Shown here in pieces: positions 7,813-13,744 of a DNA stretch of 17,674 nt. The position numbers and the translations under genes are program-made. A model generated the notes under the pieces. That model saw nothing but the letters and a program-made list of their open reading frames with translations, was not told the DNA's origin and did not search any database. The stretch's first letter is position 1. Each line of letters starts with the position of its first letter. Source of the stretch: DATKSS01 sp049582065 (GTDB lineage Bacteria > Chloroflexota > Dormibacteria > Dormibacterales > Dormibacteraceae); assembly GCA_049582065.1 (NCBI GenBank), contig JBAUTF010000224.1, positions 1 through 17,674 of the forward strand, written 5' to 3'.

Positions 7813-8449
7813 GACAGGTTCCGCGACTTCAGCTGAGAACCCGTCGAACTGGACCGCGCGAGTCCGGCAGGTGATCGAGGGGAACCTGCCGATGGACCAC
7901 CTTTTGCCGAACCGGATGCCTTACTTCGTCGGCTCGTGGGTCTACGTTTTCGGGGTGGTCACGATCGCGGCCCTCGTGTGGGTGGTGGCAAGCGGCATCG
8001 TGCTCTCATTCATGGGCCCGCAATGGTGGCACGACTCGAACCTCGGGCACTTCGTCAACAGTGTTCATTTCTGGGCAGTACAGCTCTTCTTCCTCTTCAT
8101 GGTCCTGCACCTCTGGGGCCAGTACTTCATGGCCAGCTGGCGCAATGGTCGCGCGGCGACCTGGATGATCGGTGTCGTCATCTTCGGCATCAGCATCCTC
8201 ACGGCCTTCACCGGCTACCTCTCACAGGAGAACTTCGCCTCGCAGTTCATCGCCGTCAACGCCAAGGACGCGATGAACGGCGCCGGCATAGGCGCCTTCT
8301 TCAACGTCCTCAACTTCGGCCAGATGTACGGCCTTCACGTGATGCTGCTGCCGATCGGCGTCACGGTATTGGTCGTCATGCATATCGTCCTGGTCCGCGC
8401 GCGTGGCGTCGTCAAACCGATTGACGCCGAAGGGGGTGCGCGGTCATGA
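7799..8449 (+). CDS. Cytochrome b6-like di-heme membrane protein (cytochrome b N-terminal domain)
   Basis: 216 residues from ATG 7799. It has four hydrophobic helices (about 46-71, 88-111, 121-140, 177-200) and the two pairs of heme-ligand histidines of cytochrome b: His90 and His104 in helix B (14 apart), and His180 and His195 in helix D (15 apart). The 15-residue helix-D spacing is that of the b6 branch; mitochondrial-type cytochrome b has 14. The protein should carry two b hemes across the membrane and exchange electrons with menaquinol. There is no Cys in the protein, so the covalent extra heme c of b6f-type proteins (attached near the N-terminus) cannot form. It is the length of b6 alone, without the C-terminal half of full cytochrome b. 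It overlaps the small gene upstream and shares an ATGA with the gene downstream. No Rieske protein is encoded in the window. Confidence 0.88.
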   Translation: MDATRTGSATSAENPSNWTARVRQVIEGNLPMDHLLPNRMPYFVGSWVYVFGVVTIAALVWVVASGIVLSFMGPQWWHDSNLGHFVNSVHFWAVQLFFLFMVLHLWGQYFMASWRNGRAATWMIGVVIFGISILTAFTGYLSQENFASQFIAVNAKDAMNGAGIGAFFNVLNFGQMYGLHVMLLPIGVTVLVVMHIVLVRARGVVKPIDAEGGARS

Positions 8450-9435
8450 AGCTGAAGCCGATGGGCGCGACCCAGGAGGAGTACTACCGCGGCATCCGGA
8501 TGGTGCCGTACGACCTGGTCAAGGAGCTGGTCCTGGCCATGGCCGGGGTCGGCGCGCTGGCGCTTCTCGCCGCGGCCATCTTCTCCTCACCGGACGTCGC
8601 TCCGGTGACCATCGCGACCTGGTCGCAAAGCGACCCGGTGGACTTTGTGACCACGGCCACCGGTGAGCTGGCGGGCTCGACCACGAGCGCCGGCTACGGC
8701 AACCCCTACAACACCAATGGCGAAGGGCAGAGCTGGGGTCCAATCGCTCCGCAGAAGTGGTTTGGCACCCGCATTCCGATCGATTCCGCCAGCGTCTATG
8801 TCATCCAGCCACTGCAGCGTGCCAGCTTCTCCAACGCGGATCTAGGCACCGCCCTTATCACGTGGCAGAGCGCCACCGCCGACCAGCGGAGCAGCTGGCT
8901 TGACGCTTATACGAAAGCCCTCGGTAATGCGACCGTGAGCGCCGACCAGGTCTCGGTCGCGTCCGGCGACTACGGGCCGCTGACGGTGATGATGCCCAAC
9001 CTTCTCGGCATCGCCCAGTCGGGCGGCCTCGACGGCCTGCTCATGATCAACGGGCGCTTCTACCAGACCGATTACACGCAGGCGCTGCTGTTCATGGGCG
9101 ACGGCACCTTCCTGTCGGGTCTGGCTGACCAATGGAACTTGTCGGGTGACCTGTGGGGAATGATGAACGAGACCGGGTTGTACCCGGGACAGACCTGGCT
9201 GTGGCTCTACACGATGTGGTACCAGGTGTTCCCCTTCAACAGCTCCACGGGCGTCATCGGCCTCAGCGGATCCAACGCAGACCTCGGGATCATCATCCTG
9301 ATGACGCTGCTGACGGTCGCGCTGGCCCTTGTCCCGCTGATTCCCATCCTGCGCGACATCCCACGTTGGGTGCCCATCCACCGCTTGATCTGGAAGCAGT
9401 ACTACGCGCCCAAGGCCGCCAAGGCGCAAGCCTGA
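8446..9435 (+). CDS. Membrane partner of cytochrome b: possible divergent subunit IV with a large extracytoplasmic loop
   Basis: 329 residues, starting at ATG 8446 that overlaps the cytochrome b stop (ATGA) behind AGGGGGTG at 8431-8438. It has a cytoplasmic N-terminus (EEYYRGIRMVPYDLVKE), a TM helix (about 27-47), and a loop of about 200 residues predicted outside the membrane (with AGYGNPYN around 82-89). An aromatic-rich segment follows (TWLWLYTMWYQVFPF, about 250-264), then a last TM helix (about 279-301) and a basic tail (RDIPRWVP). Three membrane-interacting segments would match the plan of subunit IV, the C-terminal half of cytochrome b. However, no PEWY quinol-site motif is visible and the loop is several times longer than usual. 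There is no CXXCH. The function is inferred from tight coupling to cytochrome b; the family itself I cannot name. Confidence 0.8.
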   Translation: MKLKPMGATQEEYYRGIRMVPYDLVKELVLAMAGVGALALLAAAIFSSPDVAPVTIATWSQSDPVDFVTTATGELAGSTTSAGYGNPYNTNGEGQSWGPIAPQKWFGTRIPIDSASVYVIQPLQRASFSNADLGTALITWQSATADQRSSWLDAYTKALGNATVSADQVSVASGDYGPLTVMMPNLLGIAQSGGLDGLLMINGRFYQTDYTQALLFMGDGTFLSGLADQWNLSGDLWGMMNETGLYPGQTWLWLYTMWYQVFPFNSSTGVIGLSGSNADLGIIILMTLLTVALALVPLIPILRDIPRWVPIHRLIWKQYYAPKAAKAQA

Positions 9436-9452
9436 CCGTCAAACCGTGAAGC

Positions 9453-9484
9453 GCCGCCCGGAGCTCTAACGCGCTCCGGGCGGC
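9453..9484. terminator. Bidirectional terminator-like hairpin between the cytochrome operon and the cupin gene
   Basis: A perfect 12-bp stem, GCCGCCCGGAGC / GCTCCGGGCGGC, with an 8-base loop (9465-9472), 17 bases after the operon's last stop. The right arm is also the final codons of the convergent cupin gene. No U-tract follows in either direction. Confidence 0.65.
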
Positions 9485-9804
9485 ACCTCGTGCGGGGGCG
9501 CCCAGAAGACCAGCACGCGAAGGTCCTCTTCGATGTCGTGGAACCGGTGCTCGACGCCGGCGGCCACGAACACCAGGCTTCCAGGCTTGACGGCGCGGTC
9601 CTCACCATCGACGCGGATGGTGGCGCGCCCGCCGATCACGTAATAGACCTCGTCCTCGCGGTGCGGCTTCTGCCGGTCGGTGACGCCGCGCGGCCAGATC
9701 GCCAGGCCGACGCTGAGCTTGTCCGAGGCCAGGAAATCGACATAACCGTGGCCGTCGGCCTCACGTGGCTGAGGGTCGAGATCGGGGACCTCATGAGCGT
9801 TCAT
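9466..9804 (-). CDS. Small single-domain cupin protein
   Basis: 112 residues from ATG 9804, which has AGGAG (9811-9815 on the plus strand) 6 bases upstream; the TTG at 9807 is not needed. It is a one-barrel cupin of the usual small size. Motif 1 is around 40-59 (G40, then KPHREDE with His48 and Glu52, ending VIGG) and motif 2 around 75-86 (PGSLVFVAAGVEH, His86). The first His of the HxH pair is Lys46, so the usual four-ligand metal site would have three conserved ligands (His48, Glu52, His86), with Glu50 a possible substitute. Such proteins may bind metals or small ligands or act as simple oxygenases or isomerases; no substrate can be assigned. It is convergent with the cytochrome operon and divergent from the osmC-family gene. 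Confidence 0.85.
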   Translation of the reverse strand: MNAHEVPDLDPQPREADGHGYVDFLASDKLSVGLAIWPRGVTDRQKPHREDEVYYVIGGRATIRVDGEDRAVKPGSLVFVAAGVEHRFHDIEEDLRVLVFWAPPHEVPPGAR

Positions 9805-9810
9805 CAAGCA

Positions 9811-9815
9811 CTCCT
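9811..9815 (-). promoter_or_regulatory. Shine-Dalgarno site deciding the cupin start
   Basis: AGGAG on the minus strand, 6 bases before ATG 9804. Confidence 0.65.
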
Positions 9816-9919
9816 ACGGGTGGTGAGCCGACATTCGGCCGAGCTTGCGACGTGCGCTGCCAGGCCGGCGCCTGACATAGTTGAACCTTCGACATCCTGC
9901 TCTCATTCACTCGGCTGTT

Positions 9920-9926
9920 GGAGGTG
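9920..9926 (+). promoter_or_regulatory. Shine-Dalgarno site deciding the OsmC start
   Basis: GGAGGTG with 5 bases to ATG 9932. It rules out the in-frame TTG at 9881 as the main start. Confidence 0.75.
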
Positions 9927-9931
9927 GACGA

Positions 9932-10363
9932 ATGGCGGCGATCAGCAGGGCGGACGCGGTCTGGGAAGGCGACCTGATGAGCGGGTCGGGACGGGTCAAG
10001 GTCGCGAGCGGGGCTTTCAGCGAGTTCCCGGTGTCATGGGCGAGCAGGGCGGAGAGCCAGCACGGCAAGACCAGCCCCGAGGAGCTGATCGCCGCGGCTC
10101 ATGCCGCTTGCTTCAACATGGCGTTCTCCAACGGGCTGAGCAAGGCCGGGCACAAGGTCGAGCGGCTCAACACCAGCGCCGAGGTCGAGTTCGTCCCCGG
10201 CACGGGGATCACCACGATCACGCTGACCGTGTTGGGCATCGTCGACAACATCGACAACGCCGAGTTCCAGAAGCAGGCCGAAGCGGCGAAGGACGGCTGC
10301 CCCGTCTCGAAGGCGCTCCACGGCAACGTCGATCTGAAGCTCAAGGCCCACCTGGAGCACTAG
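9932..10363 (+). CDS. osmC: OsmC family organic hydroperoxide peroxidase
   Basis: 143 residues, the normal OsmC length, from ATG 9932 behind a near-perfect SD. The family's two redox cysteines are present: Cys60 in AAHAACFNMAF, preceded by the TSPEELIAAAHAA helix, and Cys123 in DGCPVSKAL. OsmC enzymes are cytoplasmic homodimers that reduce organic and fatty-acid hydroperoxides. Cys60 would be the peroxidatic residue and Cys123 the resolving one, recycled by lipoyl- or thiol-based reductants. The C-terminus (VDLKLKAHLEH) also matches the family. The gene stands alone, divergent from the cupin gene, with 127 bases between the two start codons. The nearby msrA suggests a loose oxidative-stress neighbourhood. 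OsmC rather than Ohr is favoured by the AAHAACF and CPVSKAL forms. Confidence 0.94.
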   Translation: MAAISRADAVWEGDLMSGSGRVKVASGAFSEFPVSWASRAESQHGKTSPEELIAAAHAACFNMAFSNGLSKAGHKVERLNTSAEVEFVPGTGITTITLTVLGIVDNIDNAEFQKQAEAAKDGCPVSKALHGNVDLKLKAHLEH

Positions 10364-10412
10364 CGGGCTGGCCGCAGGGCTAACCGACCTCCTTCGGTGA
10401 TCTGGAGAGCTC

Positions 10413-10940
10413 TCAGCGCTTGGCGGCGCCGGCCACGGCTGGGAAGTCCACCACGCCCTGGAGGCGCAGGTCGCGCAGCTGCGCGGTCAGCCACTTGCGG
10501 GGGTCCTTGATCGGCTTGCCGCCGTCGAGGCAATCCCAGCACCGGCCGTTCAAATCCCGGGCCACGAGCATGAGGCAGCGAGGCTGGGTCGACCTCTGCC
10601 ATGCCTTGAGCGCAGGCTGAAGCTGGATCCTCCGCGCAGCTGACTTCTCCGGCATGGTCATCTCGCCGGCATACAGGTCGTCCGCCGCCTGCACGATGAC
10701 GCCGCCGGCCGCCAGCGTGCCACCGAGGTTCTCGATCTCGACCTCGATCGGCTGTCCCGGCGCCGGCTGGCCGAGAAAGGCAAGGTGGGGGACAGGTTTG
10801 GTCGAGGCCTCCCAGCGGCTGTCCGCCAGCTTGATCGCCCGCCTCGAGGCTCGGTCGGCGCGGGTGGCGAAGACGGCCGCCCAGAGGGCGAGCACTGCGG
10901 TGACCACCGACACGCCGGCTACGATCTGGGCTGAGCTCAT
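10413..10940 (-). CDS. Membrane-anchored protein of unknown function
   Basis: 175 residues from ATG 10940, preceded on its strand by a moderate SD (GAGGGA). I do not recognise a family. The N-terminus has one hydrophobic helix (about 6-26) followed by Arg/Lys-rich residues (RADRASRRAIK), which suggests an N-out/C-in anchor with a cytoplasmic domain. The soluble part begins with alternating beta-type residues (VPHLAFLG, IEVEIENLGG, GGVIVQAAD). The C-terminal third has a CXXC-like CWDC at 134-137, with a third Cys at 122, and a helical RKWLTAQLRDL segment. It could bind a metal or respond to redox, but this is only suggested by the cysteines. It is divergent from msrA (112 bases between starts) and convergent with osmC. 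Confidence 0.7.
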   Translation of the reverse strand: MSSAQIVAGVSVVTAVLALWAAVFATRADRASRRAIKLADSRWEASTKPVPHLAFLGQPAPGQPIEVEIENLGGTLAAGGVIVQAADDLYAGEMTMPEKSAARRIQLQPALKAWQRSTQPRCLMLVARDLNGRCWDCLDGGKPIKDPRKWLTAQLRDLRLQGVVDFPAVAGAAKR

Positions 10941-11036
10941 CGCTTCCCTCGCTTGACGTTGCTCACGTCCTTATCTGGCGCGGTCAACCGCCGCACCGGA
11001 GGAGAGTTGCGCGCCAATCCGCCAAAGGGCGGCGCG

Positions 11037-11042
11037 TATCCT
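11037..11042 (+). promoter_or_regulatory. Candidate -10 element of msrA
   Basis: TATCCT fits the TAnnnT pattern and ends 10 bases before the msrA ATG (11053), which lacks a convincing SD. This would give a very short or absent leader. No good -35 box is visible. An inverted repeat (CGCGCC ... GGCGCG, with inner CCGCC/GGCGG) lies just upstream. Confidence 0.3.
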
Positions 11043-11052
11043 TGGGCTCGAG

Positions 11053-11574
11053 ATGGAACAAGCAACTTTCGCGGGCGGATGCTTCTGGGGCGTCGAGAAC
11101 CTTTTCAACCAGATGCCCGGTGTGATCGAAGCCGTGTCGGGCTACGAAGGCGGAACCCGAGACAATCCGACTTACGAGCAGGTGTGCTCGGGACGCACCG
11201 GCCACGCCGAGGCGGTCGAGGTGACGTACGACCCTGCCAAGGTCTCCTATGACGAGCTGCTGAACGCGTTCTGGAACATGCACGATCCGACCACGTTGAA
11301 CCGGCAGGGCCCCGACCAAGGCCACCAGTACCGCTCCGCGATCTTCTTTCACAACCCAGAGCAGGAAGTGGCGGCGCGGAGGTCCAAAGAAACGGCGCAG
11401 CGGTACTTCGATCGGCCTATCGTGAGCGAGATCGTCCCGGCCTCGACGTTCTGGCGGGCCGAGGAATACCACCAGCGCTATTTCGAGAAGCACCCCGGCC
11501 ACTACGGATGCCATTTCATCCGAGGCTGGGTCCCGGCGGGCTCCGCGGAGACGGAGGGCGTTAAGCCGAGCTGA
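11053..11574 (+). CDS. msrA: Peptide methionine-(S)-sulfoxide reductase MsrA
   Basis: 173 residues. Reduces methionine-S-sulfoxide in proteins back to methionine using thioredoxin. The catalytic motif GGCFWG is at residues 8-13 with nucleophile Cys10. Further family signatures are SGYEGG (29-34), CSGRTGHAEAVEV (from 45), HDPTTLNRQGPDQGHQYRS (77-95) and the EEYHQRYF segment near the C-terminus. Other cysteines are Cys45 and Cys153; Cys153 lies in the C-terminal region where resolving cysteines often sit. The protein is cytoplasmic (no signal peptide). It is divergent from the unknown membrane-anchored gene and lies 59 bases upstream of the prsW-like gene, which has its own strong SD and a separate TATCCT, so co-transcription is uncertain. 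No MsrB is in the window. Confidence 0.96.
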   Translation: MEQATFAGGCFWGVENLFNQMPGVIEAVSGYEGGTRDNPTYEQVCSGRTGHAEAVEVTYDPAKVSYDELLNAFWNMHDPTTLNRQGPDQGHQYRSAIFFHNPEQEVAARRSKETAQRYFDRPIVSEIVPASTFWRAEEYHQRYFEKHPGHYGCHFIRGWVPAGSAETEGVKPS

Positions 11575-11620
11575 ACACGGCGCCGACCCCTATCCTTACC
11601 GCCCGAGCCGGCAGGTTTTC

Positions 11621-11628
11621 GAGGAGGT
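11621..11628 (+). promoter_or_regulatory. Strong Shine-Dalgarno site for a GTG start
   Basis: GAGGAGGT with 5 bases to GTG 11634; it fixes this non-ATG start for the PrsW-like gene. A TATCCT -10-like element lies at 11591-11596. Confidence 0.75.
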
Positions 11629-11633
11629 AGCTC

Positions 11634-12788
11634 GTGCGGTGTGACCACTGCGCCCACGACGTGCCTGACGGCGTCTTCTGCACCCGTTGCGGCGCGCACC
11701 AGGGCACGAGCGCAGAGATCGGCAACGCCAAGACGCGCGAGCACCGCTACGCGGCGCACCCGGCCGAGCACGTCATGCAGCCGTCGGTCTTCACGACCCT
11801 GTTCCCTCATCTCGGCCAGCACAAGATCCACGAGTTCCGCTGGGCGTTCATGGTCGGTCTCGCCGGGATCCTCATCCTGTATGTGGCGGGCCTGATCACG
11901 GCCGCGATCCTCGTGGCGGCGTTCCTCGTCCCGGTCCTCTACCTGATCTATCTGTACGAGGCCCAGGTCTACCGCGACGAGCCCGCGACCGTGCTCGGTT
12001 TCACGATCGGAGGGGGAATCGTGGTCGGCATCGTGATCACGGTCCTGGAGCGTCTCGTCTATCACCCCTTGCAGGACGTCGGCAATCCTCTCGTCAACGC
12101 CGGGGTCAACGTGGGCTCCCTCCTCCTGCTGGGCCTGGTTCTGCCGTTGATCCAGGAGGTCCTCAAACCTCTCCCGGCGCTCTTTCTGCCCAACCGCGCC
12201 GACTTTCCCGAAACAGTGGACGGGCTGGTCTTCGGAATCGCCTCCGGTCTCGGCTTCGGCTTGGCCGAGACGCTGATCGCCTTCTCCGGAGCCATGACGA
12301 GCCTGACCGCGCACGTCGAGCCGGCGAATTGGATCTACGAGCTGATGACGCTGGCGGTCCTTCTGCCGCTTCTGCAGGGCAGCGCCACCGGGATGATCGT
12401 CGCGACTCTTTGGCGTTACCGGCGGGGAAAGCTGGGCGGTCGTGAGATCGGAGGCGTGGCGATGGCGCTGATCGCGCACGTCGCGTTCTCGCTTGGAACG
12501 CAGCTGATGAATGACACGTCGGTCAACCCGCTGTTCGTGCTCGCCTGGCAGGCGGTCGTCGTGGGCGCGCTGCTGATCTACATCCGCTATCTGCTTCACC
12601 ACGCCCTCCTCGAGGAGGCGGCGCACATGGGTTACGCAGAAACGATTTGCGCCAACTGCCACATGCACATCGTGGCCTCGGGATTTTGCCCCAACTGCGG
12701 GATGGCGCTGACCGCCGCACCGAATTCCATCAAGCGGGGCCGGCGCCCGCGCATGGATGCGCCGACCGCGTCCTCGCGGGACGCTTAG
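11634..12788 (+). CDS. PrsW-like polytopic membrane protein with zinc ribbons at both ends
   Basis: 384 residues from GTG 11634. The N-terminus is a zinc ribbon (Cys3, Cys6, Cys16, Cys19), then a linker, then about eight hydrophobic segments (about 71-90, 90-108, 121-138, 159-176, 197-216, 236-259, 274-290, 301-321), and a second zinc ribbon at the C-terminus (Cys339, Cys342, Cys352, Cys355). The membrane part follows PrsW intramembrane metalloproteases: QEVLK at 174-178 in place of EExxK, DGLVFGIASGLGFGLAE at 196-212, and HVAF with His282. Two positions usually acidic or His are Gln (Gln174; Gln248 in LLQGSATG), so protease activity is doubtful. B. subtilis PrsW cleaves an anti-sigma factor; no sigma/anti-sigma pair is visible here. 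The stop is directly followed by the next gene's GTG, so the two are an operon. Confidence 0.85.
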   Translation: MRCDHCAHDVPDGVFCTRCGAHQGTSAEIGNAKTREHRYAAHPAEHVMQPSVFTTLFPHLGQHKIHEFRWAFMVGLAGILILYVAGLITAAILVAAFLVPVLYLIYLYEAQVYRDEPATVLGFTIGGGIVVGIVITVLERLVYHPLQDVGNPLVNAGVNVGSLLLLGLVLPLIQEVLKPLPALFLPNRADFPETVDGLVFGIASGLGFGLAETLIAFSGAMTSLTAHVEPANWIYELMTLAVLLPLLQGSATGMIVATLWRYRRGKLGGREIGGVAMALIAHVAFSLGTQLMNDTSVNPLFVLAWQAVVVGALLIYIRYLLHHALLEEAAHMGYAETICANCHMHIVASGFCPNCGMALTAAPNSIKRGRRPRMDAPTASSRDA

Positions 12789-13694
12789 GTGGCGCTGACC
12801 TGCGCTCGATGCGGCGCCCAGAACCCCGATGGAAATCGATTCTGCCAGGCCTGTGGCACCCCGCTCACGGCCGCAGCGGCCGGCATCGTCGGGCCGCCCG
12901 GACCTCCCGTCCCGCCGCCCGCACCTTATCCCGCAGCTCCACCCGGCTCTCCTTCTGCCTCGCCTCTCGCGTATCCGTCAGCGGTCGCGGCCAACTACCA
13001 GAGCCCTTACTACGTCCCCGGGGTAGGGGCTGTGCAGGCGCCGGTCCACCGCGTGCCGTTGATGCTGATCGTCAGCGCGGTCGTCGTCCTGGTCTTGCTG
13101 ATGGCCGGGATCGGAACAGCCATCGCGATCATCGGCAACCACAACAACAGCCAGGCGGGCGGCGGCATCGCCGGCGCGCTCTCGAGCCCAAGCCCCGGCG
13201 GCTCGCCGAGCCCGGTCGGTTCACCGGTCTCTACCCTGGCCACCACAGCGTCCAACCCAGGCCTGTCGCTGCCGGTCCCGGCAGGCTGGTCGGTGGCCGA
13301 CAAGAACAGCGAGTCGATCACCGTCGTTGACCCCAGCTCCGAGGGAGCGATCACGGTTGCCAGCGGCTTGTCCAACCCGGCGCAGAACGCTCAGCAGCTC
13401 CGTGACTCGATCGACCAAGCCCTCACGGCCAAGTATCCTGACGTCAATACTTGCCCGACGAGCCAGACGACCACCGGAACTCTGAACGGGGCGTCCGGGA
13501 TCTTATGGACTTTGTGCTTCACCCTGACGTCCGGCGGGCAATCGATCCCCGCGGTGGCTTCGCTTTTCGTCGGGGCGAGCTCGGACGGCGGGGTCTTCTA
13601 CCTGGTGGAGCTGGTCACCATCCAGGACAACCTTCAGAGCTTCGTCAACGAGGCCAAGCCAATCCTGGCCGGGATTACCTGGAAGCTGACGTAA
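12789..13694 (+). CDS. Zinc-ribbon, single-TM protein with a C-terminal extracytoplasmic domain
   Basis: 301 residues; the GTG start follows the upstream TAG with no spacing and only a weak SD, which implies translational coupling. Domain order: zinc ribbon (Cys5, Cys8, Cys19, Cys22), a Pro-rich linker (about 33-66), one TM helix (about 90-115), a Ser/Pro/Gly-rich spacer (about 120-155), then an outer domain of about 145 residues that begins LSLPVPAGWSV and ends ILAGITWKLT. The outer domain carries Cys222 and Cys243, which could form a disulfide. PAGW-type outer domains behind a zinc ribbon and TM helix recur in high-GC Gram-positive relatives, with no assigned biochemical role that I know of. 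The shared N-terminal zinc ribbon and the operon link it to the PrsW-like protein, possibly as partner or substrate; this is inference. Confidence 0.85.
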   Translation: MALTCARCGAQNPDGNRFCQACGTPLTAAAAGIVGPPGPPVPPPAPYPAAPPGSPSASPLAYPSAVAANYQSPYYVPGVGAVQAPVHRVPLMLIVSAVVVLVLLMAGIGTAIAIIGNHNNSQAGGGIAGALSSPSPGGSPSPVGSPVSTLATTASNPGLSLPVPAGWSVADKNSESITVVDPSSEGAITVASGLSNPAQNAQQLRDSIDQALTAKYPDVNTCPTSQTTTGTLNGASGILWTLCFTLTSGGQSIPAVASLFVGASSDGGVFYLVELVTIQDNLQSFVNEAKPILAGITWKLT

Positions 13695-13730
13695 CCGAGA
13701 CCTGAGGAATACCTTCGAAACCCGGCCGGG

Positions 13731-13736
13731 TATGGT
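13731..13736 (+). promoter_or_regulatory. Candidate -10 element just upstream of the MMPL gene
   Basis: TATGGT (TAnnnT) ends 8 bases before ATG 13745, and no SD is visible. This arrangement fits a leaderless transcript. No convincing -35 box is seen. Confidence 0.35.
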
Positions 13737-13744
13737 GGATGCCG

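Noticed and set aside
9827..9839. Inverted repeat GCCGA-cat-TCGGC between the cupin and osmC starts as an operator
   Set aside because: The 5-bp arms with a 3-base loop are too short and common in GC-rich DNA to support an operator call.
9881..9931. TTG start extending OsmC by 17 residues
   Set aside because: The near-perfect SD at 9920-9926 points to ATG 9932, and the resulting 143 residues is the normal family length.
10405..10414. 10-base palindrome GAGAGCTCTC
   Set aside because: It has no spacer, is short and lies at the end of the unknown gene; chance occurrence is likely and no matching copy was noticed.
11502..12668. 388-codon open frame on the minus strand
   Set aside because: Antisense to the PrsW-like gene; low-complexity charged repeats (R, D, H, Q) and no domain. 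It is a frame shadow.
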